Source of the DNA: a virus
Length of the DNA stretch: 25,814 nucleotides
IMG/VR virus record: IMGVR_UViG_3300048015_000078
Coordinates: 1-25,814 of that record
Direction: 5' to 3' (one strand)
Positions within the stretch are counted from its first letter, which is position 1. Each line of letters opens with the position of its first letter. A model generated the notes under the pieces. That model saw nothing but the letters and a program-made list of their open reading frames with translations. It did no database searches and was not told the origin of the DNA. The translations under genes and the position numbers were made by a program. Shown in pieces: positions 1 through 7,246 of this stretch.

Positions 1-44
1 GGTACTGTCGCCGGCCCGGAACGCGGAATGAACCCGAGGGAAAG

Positions 45-761
45 ATGGCTGTCACCATCGAATCGATCAAGGCCCGCCTGTACTTCGCCGGCAGCACCTA
101 CCCGATCAAGGACCGGCTCCGGTCGCTCGGCGCGCACTGGGACGGCGACCGCAAGCAGTGGTGGATCGGCGCCGCCAAGCGGGCCGACGCGGAGGCCCTG
201 GTCGCGTCCCTGTCGGCTCCGGTGATGACCGCGACCGCGGCCAGCGCCCGGCTCGCCGGGTCGGTCGGGCTGACGGCCGACGCCCCGGCCGGGGTCGTCG
301 CCGACAAGCTCCGCGACGCCGGCCGCGACGCCGAGGCGGACGCGGCGGCGAAGCCGGCCGAGGACGTGTCCGGGTGCCGCGTGTACGCGGCCGTGACCTA
401 CCGCGGCCGGCGGATGTACGTCATCGCCGAGCAGCGCGACCCGCAGACCCACCAGCCGGTGCGGTGCCGGCTGACGACGCTCGACGGGGCCGCGCCGGTG
501 TGGGCCGACTGCTCGGCGTGCGAGCTGGTGCGGACCTACCAGGGGCGCGAGAAGTGGGACGGCCGCCGCTACAGCGGCAAGACGGTCACGGTGTACCCGA
601 CGGTCGAGAGTCTCCGCGAATTCCGCGCCGACCGGCGCCGGGGCGAGCGGGCCGGCACGCCGCAGTGTGCGGCGTGCGGCAAGCGGAGCGAGGGCCTCGT
701 CCGCGACATGGAGGACGGGCTCCCGAAGTGCCGCGCGTGCTGCGACATGCCCGCGGACTGA
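45..761 (+). CDS. DUF5710-like protein with C-terminal zinc ribbon
   Basis: A 238-residue protein. Residues about 9-50 contain a pattern (RLYF…IKDRLRSLGAHWD…QWWIG) that resembles the DUF5710 family, a small domain often found in phage and plasmid replication or primase-associated proteins. The middle (about 110-190) has a run of short beta-like segments with several aromatic residues. The C-terminus has C208-x2-C211 and C229-x2-C232, a plausible structural zinc ribbon. The ATG at 45 follows GAGG with a spacer of five bases, so the start is well supported. It is the first complete gene in the window and reads in the same direction as everything after it. A nucleic-acid-related role is an inference from the domain resemblance only; no catalytic residues can be named. 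Confidence 0.7.
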   Translation: MAVTIESIKARLYFAGSTYPIKDRLRSLGAHWDGDRKQWWIGAAKRADAEALVASLSAPVMTATAASARLAGSVGLTADAPAGVVADKLRDAGRDAEADAAAKPAEDVSGCRVYAAVTYRGRRMYVIAEQRDPQTHQPVRCRLTTLDGAAPVWADCSACELVRTYQGREKWDGRRYSGKTVTVYPTVESLREFRADRRRGERAGTPQCAACGKRSEGLVRDMEDGLPKCRACCDMPAD

Positions 762-781
762 CGGCCCGGCCCCTCCTGCTT

Positions 782-802
782 CCCCGCGGCCGGTGCGCGG
801 GG
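782..802. repeat. 7-bp inverted repeat (hairpin) after first gene
   Basis: CCCCGCG and CGCGGGG are separated by a 7-base loop, 20 bases after the stop of the 45-761 gene. There is no T-tract, so a classical intrinsic terminator is not supported. In DNA this GC-rich a short hairpin may arise by chance. Confidence 0.35.
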
Positions 803-839
803 AGCCGGGAGCGGCCGGGAGGTCCGGGCGCAAACGAGT

Positions 840-872
840 GGTCCCCGCGCGTGCTGTCACACGCCGGGGACC
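840..872. repeat. Strong inverted repeat before the 903 gene
   Basis: GGTCCCCG (840-847) pairs with CGGGGACC (865-872). After a one-base bulge the stem continues with GCGTG/CACGC, leaving a six-base loop. It lies about 30 bases upstream of the ATG at 903. No T-tract follows. It could be an RNA structure in the leader of the next gene or an operator; the sequence does not decide. Confidence 0.45.
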
Positions 873-902
873 GTGGGCAACTCCACTGTCATGGAGTCAC
901 CG

Positions 903-1409
903 ATGGCGACTGTATCCGCCCCCCGCAAGGGGGTCAATATCCACACGTGTCGGTTCCCGGCCGACGAGACGGCCGCGGCCCTGCGGGCGGCGCTGGCCGC
1001 GGCCCCGGGCGACGCCGCGGCGGCGGCGGCGCTGGGCGACCGGTACCGCGAGCTGGGGTACGCGGACCGCACGGCCGACGCGTGGGTGCGGCGGACGGTG
1101 CGGTTCGCCGAGCTGGCCGCGCTCCTGGCCGGCTCCGGCGCGAAGAGCGGGCGGCTCCGGAGCTACCTCCGCGGCCGGTGCGGGGTGCGGTCCTGCCCGG
1201 TGGCGCTGGTCGGCTACGAGCGCCGCGACCAGGCCCCGACCGTGACGGGCGAGCCGCCCCGCCACGAGTTCCGCGGCGGGGGCGAGTGCAAGTACCCCGG
1301 CGCCGCGATGCGGGCCGGGTACAAGGTCGATTACGTCGCCGACACCCGGGCCGTCACGGTCGGGGTGAAGTGGCTGGCGGACCGGCTGGAGGAGGCGTGC
1401 CGTGGCTGA
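903..1409 (+). CDS. Protein with degenerate TIGR02996-like segment
   Basis: The start at 903 is chosen because a GGAG precedes it by six bases; in-frame alternatives exist at 873 and 891. The product is 168 residues. Residues about 18-58 (ALRAALAAAPGD…LGDRYRELGYADRTADAW) have the spacing of the TIGR02996 repeat-companion domain but lack its usual YADWL core, so this is a diverged copy. The rest has one CGVRSC pair and a C-terminal amphipathic helix and matches nothing I recognise. The next gene overlaps its end by eight bases, suggesting translational coupling. TIGR02996 has no established biochemical function. Confidence 0.65.
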   Translation: MATVSAPRKGVNIHTCRFPADETAAALRAALAAAPGDAAAAAALGDRYRELGYADRTADAWVRRTVRFAELAALLAGSGAKSGRLRSYLRGRCGVRSCPVALVGYERRDQAPTVTGEPPRHEFRGGGECKYPGAAMRAGYKVDYVADTRAVTVGVKWLADRLEEACRG

Positions 1410-1887
1410 TCGCGTCCACCACTACACCGACCGGCTGAGCGCGGCCGACGTCGTCCGCGCCGGGCTGATCCGGGCGCACCCGCTGACGCTGCACCGCGAC
1501 ATCTTCGCGCGCGACGCGGGGCTCGATACGGTCCCCGTCGTGTGGTTCACCGCGGCCCCGGACCCGGAGCCGACGGTGCTCCTCAAGCTGGCCGCGTGCG
1601 GCTGGCCGATGCCGCCGGTCGGCGACCTGTACCGGTTCGCACTGCCGGCGGATCACCCGTCGGTCCGCCCGTTCCCGCGCCCCGAGGGCGACCCCATCGC
1701 CGGCGCGGACTGCGTCTGGTGGCAGTGGGCGCTGGCGACGGCGCACGCGGCCGGGAGCCGGTGGGAGGACTGGCGGCTGGTGACGGACCACGTCCCGCTC
1801 GCCCACGTCGTCGCGGTCGAGCGTCTGGCCGCGGCCGGCGCGTCGCCGGCCGAGTGCCGGTGGGAGGGGGTGTGGCCGTGGCTCTGA
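1402..1887 (+). CDS. Hypothetical protein, possible ADP-ribosyltransferase-like fold
   Basis: A 161-residue protein from a GTG at 1402, six bases after a perfect GGAGG, overlapping the previous gene. The N-terminus reads HHYTDRLSAADVVRAGLI, followed near residue 46 by PVVWFT. An H-Y-T block, a helix with I/L…G, and then a P-V-W-F-T/S strand recur in phage and bacterial proteins that some authors relate to the ADP-ribosyltransferase or RNA 2'-phosphotransferase fold. I cannot identify a full set of catalytic residues, so enzymatic activity is only a suggestion. The C-terminal half is Trp-rich (five Trp in the last 60 residues). Confidence 0.6.
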   Translation: MADRVHHYTDRLSAADVVRAGLIRAHPLTLHRDIFARDAGLDTVPVVWFTAAPDPEPTVLLKLAACGWPMPPVGDLYRFALPADHPSVRPFPRPEGDPIAGADCVWWQWALATAHAAGSRWEDWRLVTDHVPLAHVVAVERLAAAGASPAECRWEGVWPWL

Positions 1888-2084
1888 CGCCCCGCGAGAT
1901 CGACGCCGAGATCGCCCGCCACGTCGCGGTCCTCGACCTGGTGCGAATGCTGGCCCGCGACATGGACCCGGACGATTCCCGGCCGGGCGTGTCCGCGCTG
2001 CGGCTGGCGATCGTCCGCGAGCTGATCGAGCTCGCCGACCGCGTGCTCGGCGCGTGGCGGCTCGACCGGGAGGGCCGCCTGTGA
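1878..2084 (+). CDS. Small hypothetical protein
   Basis: A 68-residue, charged, predominantly helical protein (alternating Leu, Ile, Val, Arg and Glu). It starts at the GTG at 1878, or at 1872 two codons earlier, both downstream of a GGGAGGGGG run. It overlaps the upstream gene by ten bases, and its TGA overlaps the GTG of the recombinase (GTGA at 2081-2084). That places it in a tightly coupled set with the recombinase. No family is recognised. Confidence 0.55.
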   Translation: MALTPREIDAEIARHVAVLDLVRMLARDMDPDDSRPGVSALRLAIVRELIELADRVLGAWRLDREGRL

Positions 2085-2790
2085 GCACCCGACCCGCGGG
2101 CCGCGAGCTGATCGCGTACTACCGCGTCTCGACGCAGATGCAGGGGGCGGACGGGCTGGGCATGGACGCCCAGCGCGGCGCCGTCCGCGACCACGCCGCC
2201 CGGGTCGGGGCGGCGGTCGCGGCCGAGTACACCGAGGTCGAGTCGGGGCGCAACTGCTCGCGCCCCGAACTGGCCGCGGGGGGGGGCCGCGCGCCGGCCC
2301 CCCCCCCGCGACGCTGGTCGTCGCCAAGCTCGACCGCCTCGCCCGCGACGTGCGATTCATCCTGGAGATCGCCGACACCGGGGTGGATTTCCTCTGCCTC
2401 GACCTGCCGGACATCGACCCGACCACGTCGGCCGGGCGGATGCTGCTGATCGGGCTGGCGAATTTCGCCGAGTTCGAGTCGCGCCGGATCGGCGAGCGGA
2501 TCCGCGCGGCGATGGCCGCGTGGCGCGCGCGCATGGTCGCCGCCGGCCGGGGCGACGAGTACCGGGCGCTCCAGCGGGCCAAGGCGGACCGCGGGCGGGC
2601 GGCGTTCGTCGCCGCGGCCCGGGCGCGGCGCGAGCGGGTGTACCCGGTCGCGGCCGCGCTCCGCGCGCTGCCGATGACCTACGAGGCCGTGGCCACCAGG
2701 ATGAACGCGCGGCGCATCCCGACGCCGCGCGGCAAGCGGTGGACGGCCGGCCTCGTCCACCACCTGCTGACCAAACACCAGGGAGCATAG
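2081..2790 (+). pseudogene. Small serine recombinase, interrupted by a frameshift
   Basis: The N-terminal part (2081 to about 2280) has the resolvase/invertase catalytic signature YYRVST with nucleophile Ser17 and Arg15, then QGADGLGMDAQR and the DVESGR-like block EVESGR. The remainder (from about 2309, in the frame one base earlier) holds ATLVVAKLDRLARDVRFI, with the conserved arginines, the long E helix (GLANFAEFESRRIGERI), and a C-terminal helix-turn-helix (YEAVATRMNARRIPTPRGKRW). Together they make a complete recombinase of about 237 residues. The frame is lost in a tract of nine G, eleven mixed G/C bases and ten C; one added base restores it. The GTG start follows GGGAGGG. It could mediate phage integration or invert or resolve a DNA segment. 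Pseudogene, phase-variable gene and sequencing error cannot be separated here. Confidence 0.85.
2278..2307. repeat. G9/C10 homopolymer inverted repeat inside recombinase
   Basis: Nine consecutive G (2278-2286) and ten consecutive C (2298-2307) flank eleven G/C bases and can pair with each other. The recombinase reading frame is lost exactly here. Such tracts slip during replication and are also the most error-prone context in sequencing. Confidence 0.9.
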
Positions 2791-2797
2791 GGCGGGG

Positions 2798-2847
2798 ACG
2801 GGTGACGACTCGCGTTCGTCCTCGAGTAACGCCCCCGACGAACCCGT
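2798..2847. repeat. Bulged inverted repeat downstream of recombinase
   Basis: The 3' arm GACGAACCCGT (2837-2847) is complementary to two 5' segments, ACGGGT (2798-2803) and GTTCGTC (2814-2820). It lies in the 175-base gap between the recombinase stop and the ParB-like gene. It could be a terminator-like structure or part of a recombination site; there is no T-tract, and no crossover core can be identified. Confidence 0.3.
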
Positions 2848-2965
2848 GACCAGGGCGCGCAGCCGCAAGGGACGCATCGGACGCGGACCCCTCCTGCGCG
2901 GCCGACAAAGCCGCGGGACGGCCGGGAGAGACCGGCGCCGTACACACACGCACGAGGTACACGCG

Positions 2966-4468
2966 ATGGCGAAGCAGAACGACGGCGGTCCGGCCTTTCC
3001 CCGAACCGGCTTTTACCTCCCGACCGGGGACACGGCGCTCGCCGCGACCGGAGTTCCGGGCCGGGCCGCGGTGATTCGCCAGACGCTCCCGGTCGAATCG
3101 CTGTCGCTCCACCCCGAGGCGCACCGCGTCCCGGAGATGCCGCCCGACCAGTACGCCGCGTTCGCGGCGGACGTGAAGGTCCGCGGCGTGCTACAGCCGC
3201 TCAAGCTCAAGCCCGGCACTCGGCTGATCCTCGACGGCCGCACCCGGCTCCGCGCGGCCAAAGAAGCAGGTCTGGCGTCCGTACCGGTCGAAGAGGTCGT
3301 GCTCGACGTGGAGGACGCCGACGGCCTGCTCTACATGCTCCGCGCGGAGTTGAGTCGTCGCCACCTGACGCGCGACCAGCGGGCCGCACTCGCCGCCGAT
3401 CTCGAAGAGCAGTTCGCACGCGCGGCCAAGTCCCGTCAGAAAGACGCCGGGGCCAAAGGCGGTCACACGGCCGGGCGCGGCCGACCCAAAGAAAGGGGTG
3501 TGGCGGAAGCGCCACACCCCAACCCGGTACCGGCGCCTAAGTCGCGCGAACTGGCCGCGAAGGTCACCGGCGCCAACCCGCGGGCCGTGTCGGACGCGAA
3601 GCTCGTCAAGGCGAATGCTCCCCACCTGCACCTGCGCGTGAAGGACGGCAGCATGAAGCTGGCCCACGCGACCCGGCAGGTGAAGGCCGCGGCCGAGCCG
3701 AAGCCGGCCCGCGGGGGGGCCGGCACCGAGGCGGTCAAAGCCGTCGAGGTCGTGCCGGCCGCGGCCGAGCCGAAGCCGCCCGTCGGCAGTGTGGTCGTCG
3801 TGCCGGTCGAGCCGGGATCGATGTCCCCGTGTCCGTTCTGCGGCTGCGTTCGGATCGCTCACCGCGTGCTCGTCGGGGGCATGCGGGCCTTCACCTGCGA
3901 GGACTGCCAGGCGCGCGGCCCGTCCCACGCCGAAGCCGAGGTCGCCCGCACCGCCTGGAACAAGCGGGCCCCGCCGCCGCCGCCGAAGCCGGAGCGGGCC
4001 GACCCGACCTCGGCCGCGCTGCGCGAGCTGGGCGGGTTTCCCGCCGCGCTCGCCACCGCCTGCAACCGTCACGGGTACACGACCGTGGGCGAGGTGCTGC
4101 GCGCCGCCGACGGGCTCGACGCGAGGCTGACCGAACCGGTGCGGATCTACGGCGTCCTGCGGCGCGTGCGCGGCACGTCGCCCGCGGTCGCCCTCAAGGC
4201 GACGAACGCGGTACTCGGCGCGTCGGGCCGCATGCACACCCGCCTCACGCGCACCGAGCTTGAGCGGGCCGCGTTCCCGGCTTCGGTGTACGGCTGGTCG
4301 ATCACGTACACGACCAATCGCGGCGACGAGCGCGACTGCCACTTCGTGGGCACCGAGGCCGTGGCCCGCAAGAAGGCCGCGCTCAAGACCGGGTTCGAGG
4401 CGGTGGTGAAGGCCGACCCGCTCACCGAGCGGCAGTACGTCGCCGCCTACGGCAAGGGGCGGATGTGA
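2966..4468 (+). CDS. ParB-like nuclease/CTPase-domain protein fused to Lar-type zinc ribbon
   Basis: A 500-residue protein, starting at ATG 2966 eight bases after GAGG; an upstream in-frame ATG at 2846 lacks support. Residues 7-11 contain GGPAF, a motif common near the N-terminus of small phage proteins. Residues about 41-112 form a ParB/Srx-type domain (SLSLHPEAHR…GVLQPLKLK…LILDGRTRLRAAKEAG). Residues about 286-335 match the Lar/restriction-alleviation zinc ribbon: C289PFC292G, C311-x2-C314, and a terminal TAWNKRA. Basic, Pro/Ala-rich linkers separate the parts. Residues about 350-420 are helical and resemble nothing I can name. Lar of the Rac prophage relieves type I restriction; ParB-like domains bind DNA and CTP. 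DNA binding is likely, but the exact role is unknown. Confidence 0.8.
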   Translation: MAKQNDGGPAFPRTGFYLPTGDTALAATGVPGRAAVIRQTLPVESLSLHPEAHRVPEMPPDQYAAFAADVKVRGVLQPLKLKPGTRLILDGRTRLRAAKEAGLASVPVEEVVLDVEDADGLLYMLRAELSRRHLTRDQRAALAADLEEQFARAAKSRQKDAGAKGGHTAGRGRPKERGVAEAPHPNPVPAPKSRELAAKVTGANPRAVSDAKLVKANAPHLHLRVKDGSMKLAHATRQVKAAAEPKPARGGAGTEAVKAVEVVPAAAEPKPPVGSVVVVPVEPGSMSPCPFCGCVRIAHRVLVGGMRAFTCEDCQARGPSHAEAEVARTAWNKRAPPPPPKPERADPTSAALRELGGFPAALATACNRHGYTTVGEVLRAADGLDARLTEPVRIYGVLRRVRGTSPAVALKATNAVLGASGRMHTRLTRTELERAAFPASVYGWSITYTTNRGDERDCHFVGTEAVARKKAALKTGFEAVVKADPLTERQYVAAYGKGRM

Positions 4469-4671
4469 CCGCGGACACGACCCCCGAGCTGTTGCGTGCG
4501 GCCAACAGGCTCCTGCGACATTACTCGGCGCGTTGCGACGGCAAGGATCCGTACCGTCAGGCGACGCCTCACGATCCATCGACGTCGCACCTTTTCGACC
4601 ACGACCGGTTTCAGGACGACGTGCGGCTCGTGGCCTCATTCGTCCTGGCCACTATCCCGCGCGAACCGTGA
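4465..4671 (+). CDS. Small hypothetical protein
   Basis: 68 residues from a GTG whose GTGA overlaps the stop of the ParB-like gene. The sequence is mixed-charge and His/Asp-rich (TSHLFDHDRFQDDV) with a hydrophobic C-terminal helix (VRLVASFVLATI). No family is recognised. Its stop codon also overlaps a GTG that could start the next ORF. Confidence 0.5.
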   Translation: MTADTTPELLRAANRLLRHYSARCDGKDPYRQATPHDPSTSHLFDHDRFQDDVRLVASFVLATIPREP

Positions 4672-5015
4672 AAGCGAACCCTGTCTCGGACGGCAAGCTC
4701 CGGCGGATGCAGCGGACCTACTTCCGCCTGTGGTGCGACATGAGCATCTGCGAGTGGTTCGACCCGTGGCGGGCCGAGCCGCCCGGAAGCGTGCCCCATG
4801 AACCCGACCGAACGAGACGCCGTGCGATTCTTTCCCGGGCAGCGGGTCCGCATGTCGCCCAAGGGCATCAAAACCTTCCCCGAGCTTCGCGCCCGCCTGG
4901 GCATGGTGCGGGTCGTCATCCCGGTGCCGTACCAGGATTCGGCCGTGCTCCGCCAGGTACTGCTCCACATCTTCCGCGGCCATTCGGGCCGTCTGGAGCA
5001 GTTGGGCTGCGATGA
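4668..5015 (+). CDS. Possible small ORF overlapping the next gene
   Basis: A GTG at 4668 (GTGA overlap) opens a 115-codon frame. The first 45 or so residues look protein-like (LRRMQRTYFRLWCDMSICEW). After about 4800 the composition becomes the Arg/Pro/Gly/His mix typical of an out-of-frame shadow of the 4798-5136 gene. Either the true product is short and broken, or the long overlap is genuine. Low confidence. Confidence 0.3.
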   Translation: MKANPVSDGKLRRMQRTYFRLWCDMSICEWFDPWRAEPPGSVPHEPDRTRRRAILSRAAGPHVAQGHQNLPRASRPPGHGAGRHPGAVPGFGRAPPGTAPHLPRPFGPSGAVGLR

Positions 5016-5136
5016 AACGGCCGTGGCCCTCGCGTACGAGGTCCTGCGCGGCAACACCGTCGCCGCCGTGCTCCTCGCCGACCGCGTCATGGAGCTGTAC
5101 GGCGCCACCCCCACCCCCACCCGGAGCAGCTCGTGA
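4798..5136 (+). CDS. Hypothetical protein
   Basis: 112 residues from ATG 4798. The first half has a beta-rich, SH3-like pattern (VRFFPGQRVRMSPKGIKTF…MVRVVIPVPYQ), suggesting a small barrel. The second half is helical (LEQLGCDETAVALAYEVLRG…VMELYG). The stop overlaps the GTG of the next gene by four bases. Function is unknown. Confidence 0.6.
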   Translation: MNPTERDAVRFFPGQRVRMSPKGIKTFPELRARLGMVRVVIPVPYQDSAVLRQVLLHIFRGHSGRLEQLGCDETAVALAYEVLRGNTVAAVLLADRVMELYGATPTPTRSSS

Positions 5137-5834
5137 ACACCCCCGACGACTTCACCTTCCCGCACCACCTGGCGGACCACGAGGCCGCCGCCGACGAGCG
5201 GCTTCTTCGAAACCGTCCCGCGCCGCCCCCGCAAGCCGCGGCCGACGTCGCCCCCACGGAAGAAGCCATGACCGAGCGCGAGCAGCTCTTACACGCCATC
5301 CGCGTCGAGCCGCTGGAGGACACGCCGCGGCTGGCGTACGCCGACTGGCTGGACGAGCACGGCGACGCCACCGACCGCGACCGCGCCCGCGAAATCCGCG
5401 ATAGCATCCTCTGCCCGGACAGGTGCCCTGGTGTAATCGTGGTGCCGATCGCCGGCGACGGCGTCGCTACGGTCCGCAGGGGGTTCACGGATTCGGTGCG
5501 TCTGACCACCGTACGGTTCCTGCAGTACGCCGAGCGGCTGTTCGCGGCCGACCCGATCGTGGCCGTGCAGTTCACCGACAAGGCGCCGTGCTTCAGCTCC
5601 GAGGGGCCGTGGGTGTGGGAGTACGGCAGCCTCGTTCGGGCGTCCAGCCGCAGCTTCACGGTGCCGGTGTACCACGACCTCCGCGACCGCATGATGGCGC
5701 ACCCGCTGCGGACTCAATTCAAGGGCTTCGGCCGCCACGATCACGCCCTCCTGGCCCTCTCCGAGTGCCTGGTGGCGATCTGCCGCAAGCAGGCCCGGCT
5801 GCCGCCGCTGCCGCTCACGTCGCCCGGCGGTTAA
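5133..5834 (+). CDS. TIGR02996 repeat-companion domain protein
   Basis: 233 residues from GTG 5133, six bases after GGAG and coupled by GTGA to the upstream gene. Residues about 46-90 are a clear TIGR02996 domain (TEREQLLHAIR…DTPRLAYADWLDEHGDA…RAREIRDSI). The family is expanded in Gemmata-like Planctomycetes and in some Myxococcota, commonly next to leucine-rich-repeat regions. The C-terminal 140 residues contain paired beta/alpha segments (VRRGFTDSVRLTT, PIVAVQFTDK) that may be a shortened LRR-like region. An internal ATG at 5268, just before the domain and with a GGAAG ahead of it, is an alternative start. The biochemical role is unknown. Confidence 0.75.
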   Translation: MNTPDDFTFPHHLADHEAAADERLLRNRPAPPPQAAADVAPTEEAMTEREQLLHAIRVEPLEDTPRLAYADWLDEHGDATDRDRAREIRDSILCPDRCPGVIVVPIAGDGVATVRRGFTDSVRLTTVRFLQYAERLFAADPIVAVQFTDKAPCFSSEGPWVWEYGSLVRASSRSFTVPVYHDLRDRMMAHPLRTQFKGFGRHDHALLALSECLVAICRKQARLPPLPLTSPGG

Positions 5835-5871
5835 ACTGACGCCGTCGCCCGTCGAGGTGTGTGGGGGATCA

Positions 5872-6099
5872 ATGACCGACATCGATGCGTGCGCGGCGGA
5901 CCTGGTGCGGCGGCTGACCGAGCGGGGCTGGAAGGTGCAGTTCGTGGCGGACCCGGACGGCTGCGGGTGGGAGTGTTCGAAGCTGGTGCGGGTGCCCGGC
6001 CTCGGCCAGTTCTGGCGGATCGGCTACGCCGCGGACGCGGCGGGCCTGTGCCGGTGGGCCGACGCGCACGAGCCGGCCGCCCGGCCGCTCTCCGCCTGA
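5872..6099 (+). CDS. Small hypothetical protein
   Basis: 75 residues from ATG 5872, preceded closely by GGGGGA; a GTG at 5857 is an in-frame alternative. The protein has an alpha-beta-beta look (DLVRRLTERGWKVQFVADPDG…FWRIGYAADAAGLCRWAD), like a small modified-nucleotide or ligand-binding fold, but no family can be assigned. It stands between short gaps of 37 and 56 bases. Confidence 0.55.
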   Translation: MTDIDACAADLVRRLTERGWKVQFVADPDGCGWECSKLVRVPGLGQFWRIGYAADAAGLCRWADAHEPAARPLSA

Positions 6100-6155
6100 C
6101 GCGGCATCCGGGGTAGGATGGCGGTGCCCGACACCCTCCGACCCGGACACCGCCC

Positions 6156-6737
6156 ATGTCCCCCGCGATCGCCGACCCGCCGGCCGACCAGGCCGAGACG
6201 TACCACCTCGAACTCAAGCCCGCCGGCGACCCGCTGTACCGCCGCACCGGGCACAGCCGGGCGCCGCTGTACCGGCTGCGGCTGCTCCTGAAACACGCCG
6301 GCCGCGAGTGCGGCTTTCGGATCCGCTGGGGCCGCGCCTCACCCCCGGTCGAGCCGCTCGACCGCGAGCACCTGGAGCACGCCATGATCCGCCTCACCGA
6401 CGGCCCCGCGGCCGGTCAGACGCTGCTGCTCCGCCGCGCCCCGCTCTACCTCCGCGTCGTTTTCAATCTCGCCACCCGCAAGTGGGACGGCCTCGACCAG
6501 CTCGGCGACACGCCGCAGCCCGGGGAACTGATCTATGCTTACCGGCGTGTGGCCAAGCCCGGCTCGTGCATGCTCGACTGGACCGAGAAGGGCCGCCGCC
6601 GCGGCGGCTGCTTCGCGGTGGCCTCGTACGCGGTCGTCGCGGATCCGCCGGACGAAGCCACCTTGCGCGCCACCGAGGCGTGGCGACAATGGTGTTGGGA
6701 CCAGGTCGGCAAACCCCGAGGGACGGACGCGCCATGA
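6156..6737 (+). CDS. Hypothetical protein
   Basis: 193 residues from ATG 6156. The first 60 residues (YHLELKPAG…LYRLRLLLKHAGRECGFRIRW) look like a short compact domain. Residues about 75-165 carry a second unit (MIRLTDGPAAGQTLLLRRAPLYLRVV…LDQLGDTPQPGELIYAYRRV). The two may be independent domains joined in one polypeptide. It ends with an ATGA overlap into the next gene. Function is unknown. Confidence 0.6.
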   Translation: MSPAIADPPADQAETYHLELKPAGDPLYRRTGHSRAPLYRLRLLLKHAGRECGFRIRWGRASPPVEPLDREHLEHAMIRLTDGPAAGQTLLLRRAPLYLRVVFNLATRKWDGLDQLGDTPQPGELIYAYRRVAKPGSCMLDWTEKGRRRGGCFAVASYAVVADPPDEATLRATEAWRQWCWDQVGKPRGTDAP

Positions 6738-7246
6738 CCGCGATCGACGGCATCAAGGGCCGACGGGCCTGGCGGGCCGAGCGGCCGCCGGCCGCCGACC
6801 GGCCGAACCCGGACACCGTCGCCAGCCTGCCGCGCTGGCACCTGGAGATGCCGGGGCTGCACCCGGTGTGGGACCGCTGGGTGATCCTGTCCTGCTCGCT
6901 CGCCGACTTCCCCGGCGTGCCGCCCGCGAAGAAGCACTTCGCCGAAGCCACCCACGAGCTGAGCGTCTGGGCGATCAACCCGGGCTTCCCGGCCGCGGCC
7001 TGGCGGGCCGGCGGCGTGCAACTCCTGACGCCGGTGAACCACGTGGTGCAGTACGTCGCCGCGAGTGACGCGGTGGCCGAGCACGTCGCCCACCGCGCGG
7101 CGGAGCTGCTCGTGTACGGCCTCGCTCTGGTCGAGCCGCAGGGCGTCCACGGCGCCCGCGAGCACTTCGCGGAGTGCGTGCGGCGGTTCGCCGTCGAGTA
7201 CACCCAGCAGCCCCCCACGGAGCCGGTGCCATGCCCGACCGCGTGA
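6734..7246 (+). CDS. Hypothetical protein
   Basis: 170 residues from ATG 6734, overlapping the previous stop. There is a Trp-rich N-terminal half (two W in RAWRAERP…LPRWHL, then DRWVILSCSLADFPG) and a helical C-terminal half (HVVQYVAASDAVAEHVAHRAAELL). Nothing known is recognised. The next gene begins 16 bases inside its end. Confidence 0.55.
   Translation: MTAIDGIKGRRAWRAERPPAADRPNPDTVASLPRWHLEMPGLHPVWDRWVILSCSLADFPGVPPAKKHFAEATHELSVWAINPGFPAAAWRAGGVQLLTPVNHVVQYVAASDAVAEHVAHRAAELLVYGLALVEPQGVHGAREHFAECVRRFAVEYTQQPPTEPVPCPTA

Noticed and set aside
782-872. Intrinsic terminators
   Set aside because: The hairpins have no following T-tract, so a terminator call is not supported.
158-1438. 426-codon + strand frame across the first two genes
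   Set aside because: It is Arg/Gly/Pro-rich, spans an intergenic gap and two better-supported genes with good ribosome binding sites, and is read as a shadow.
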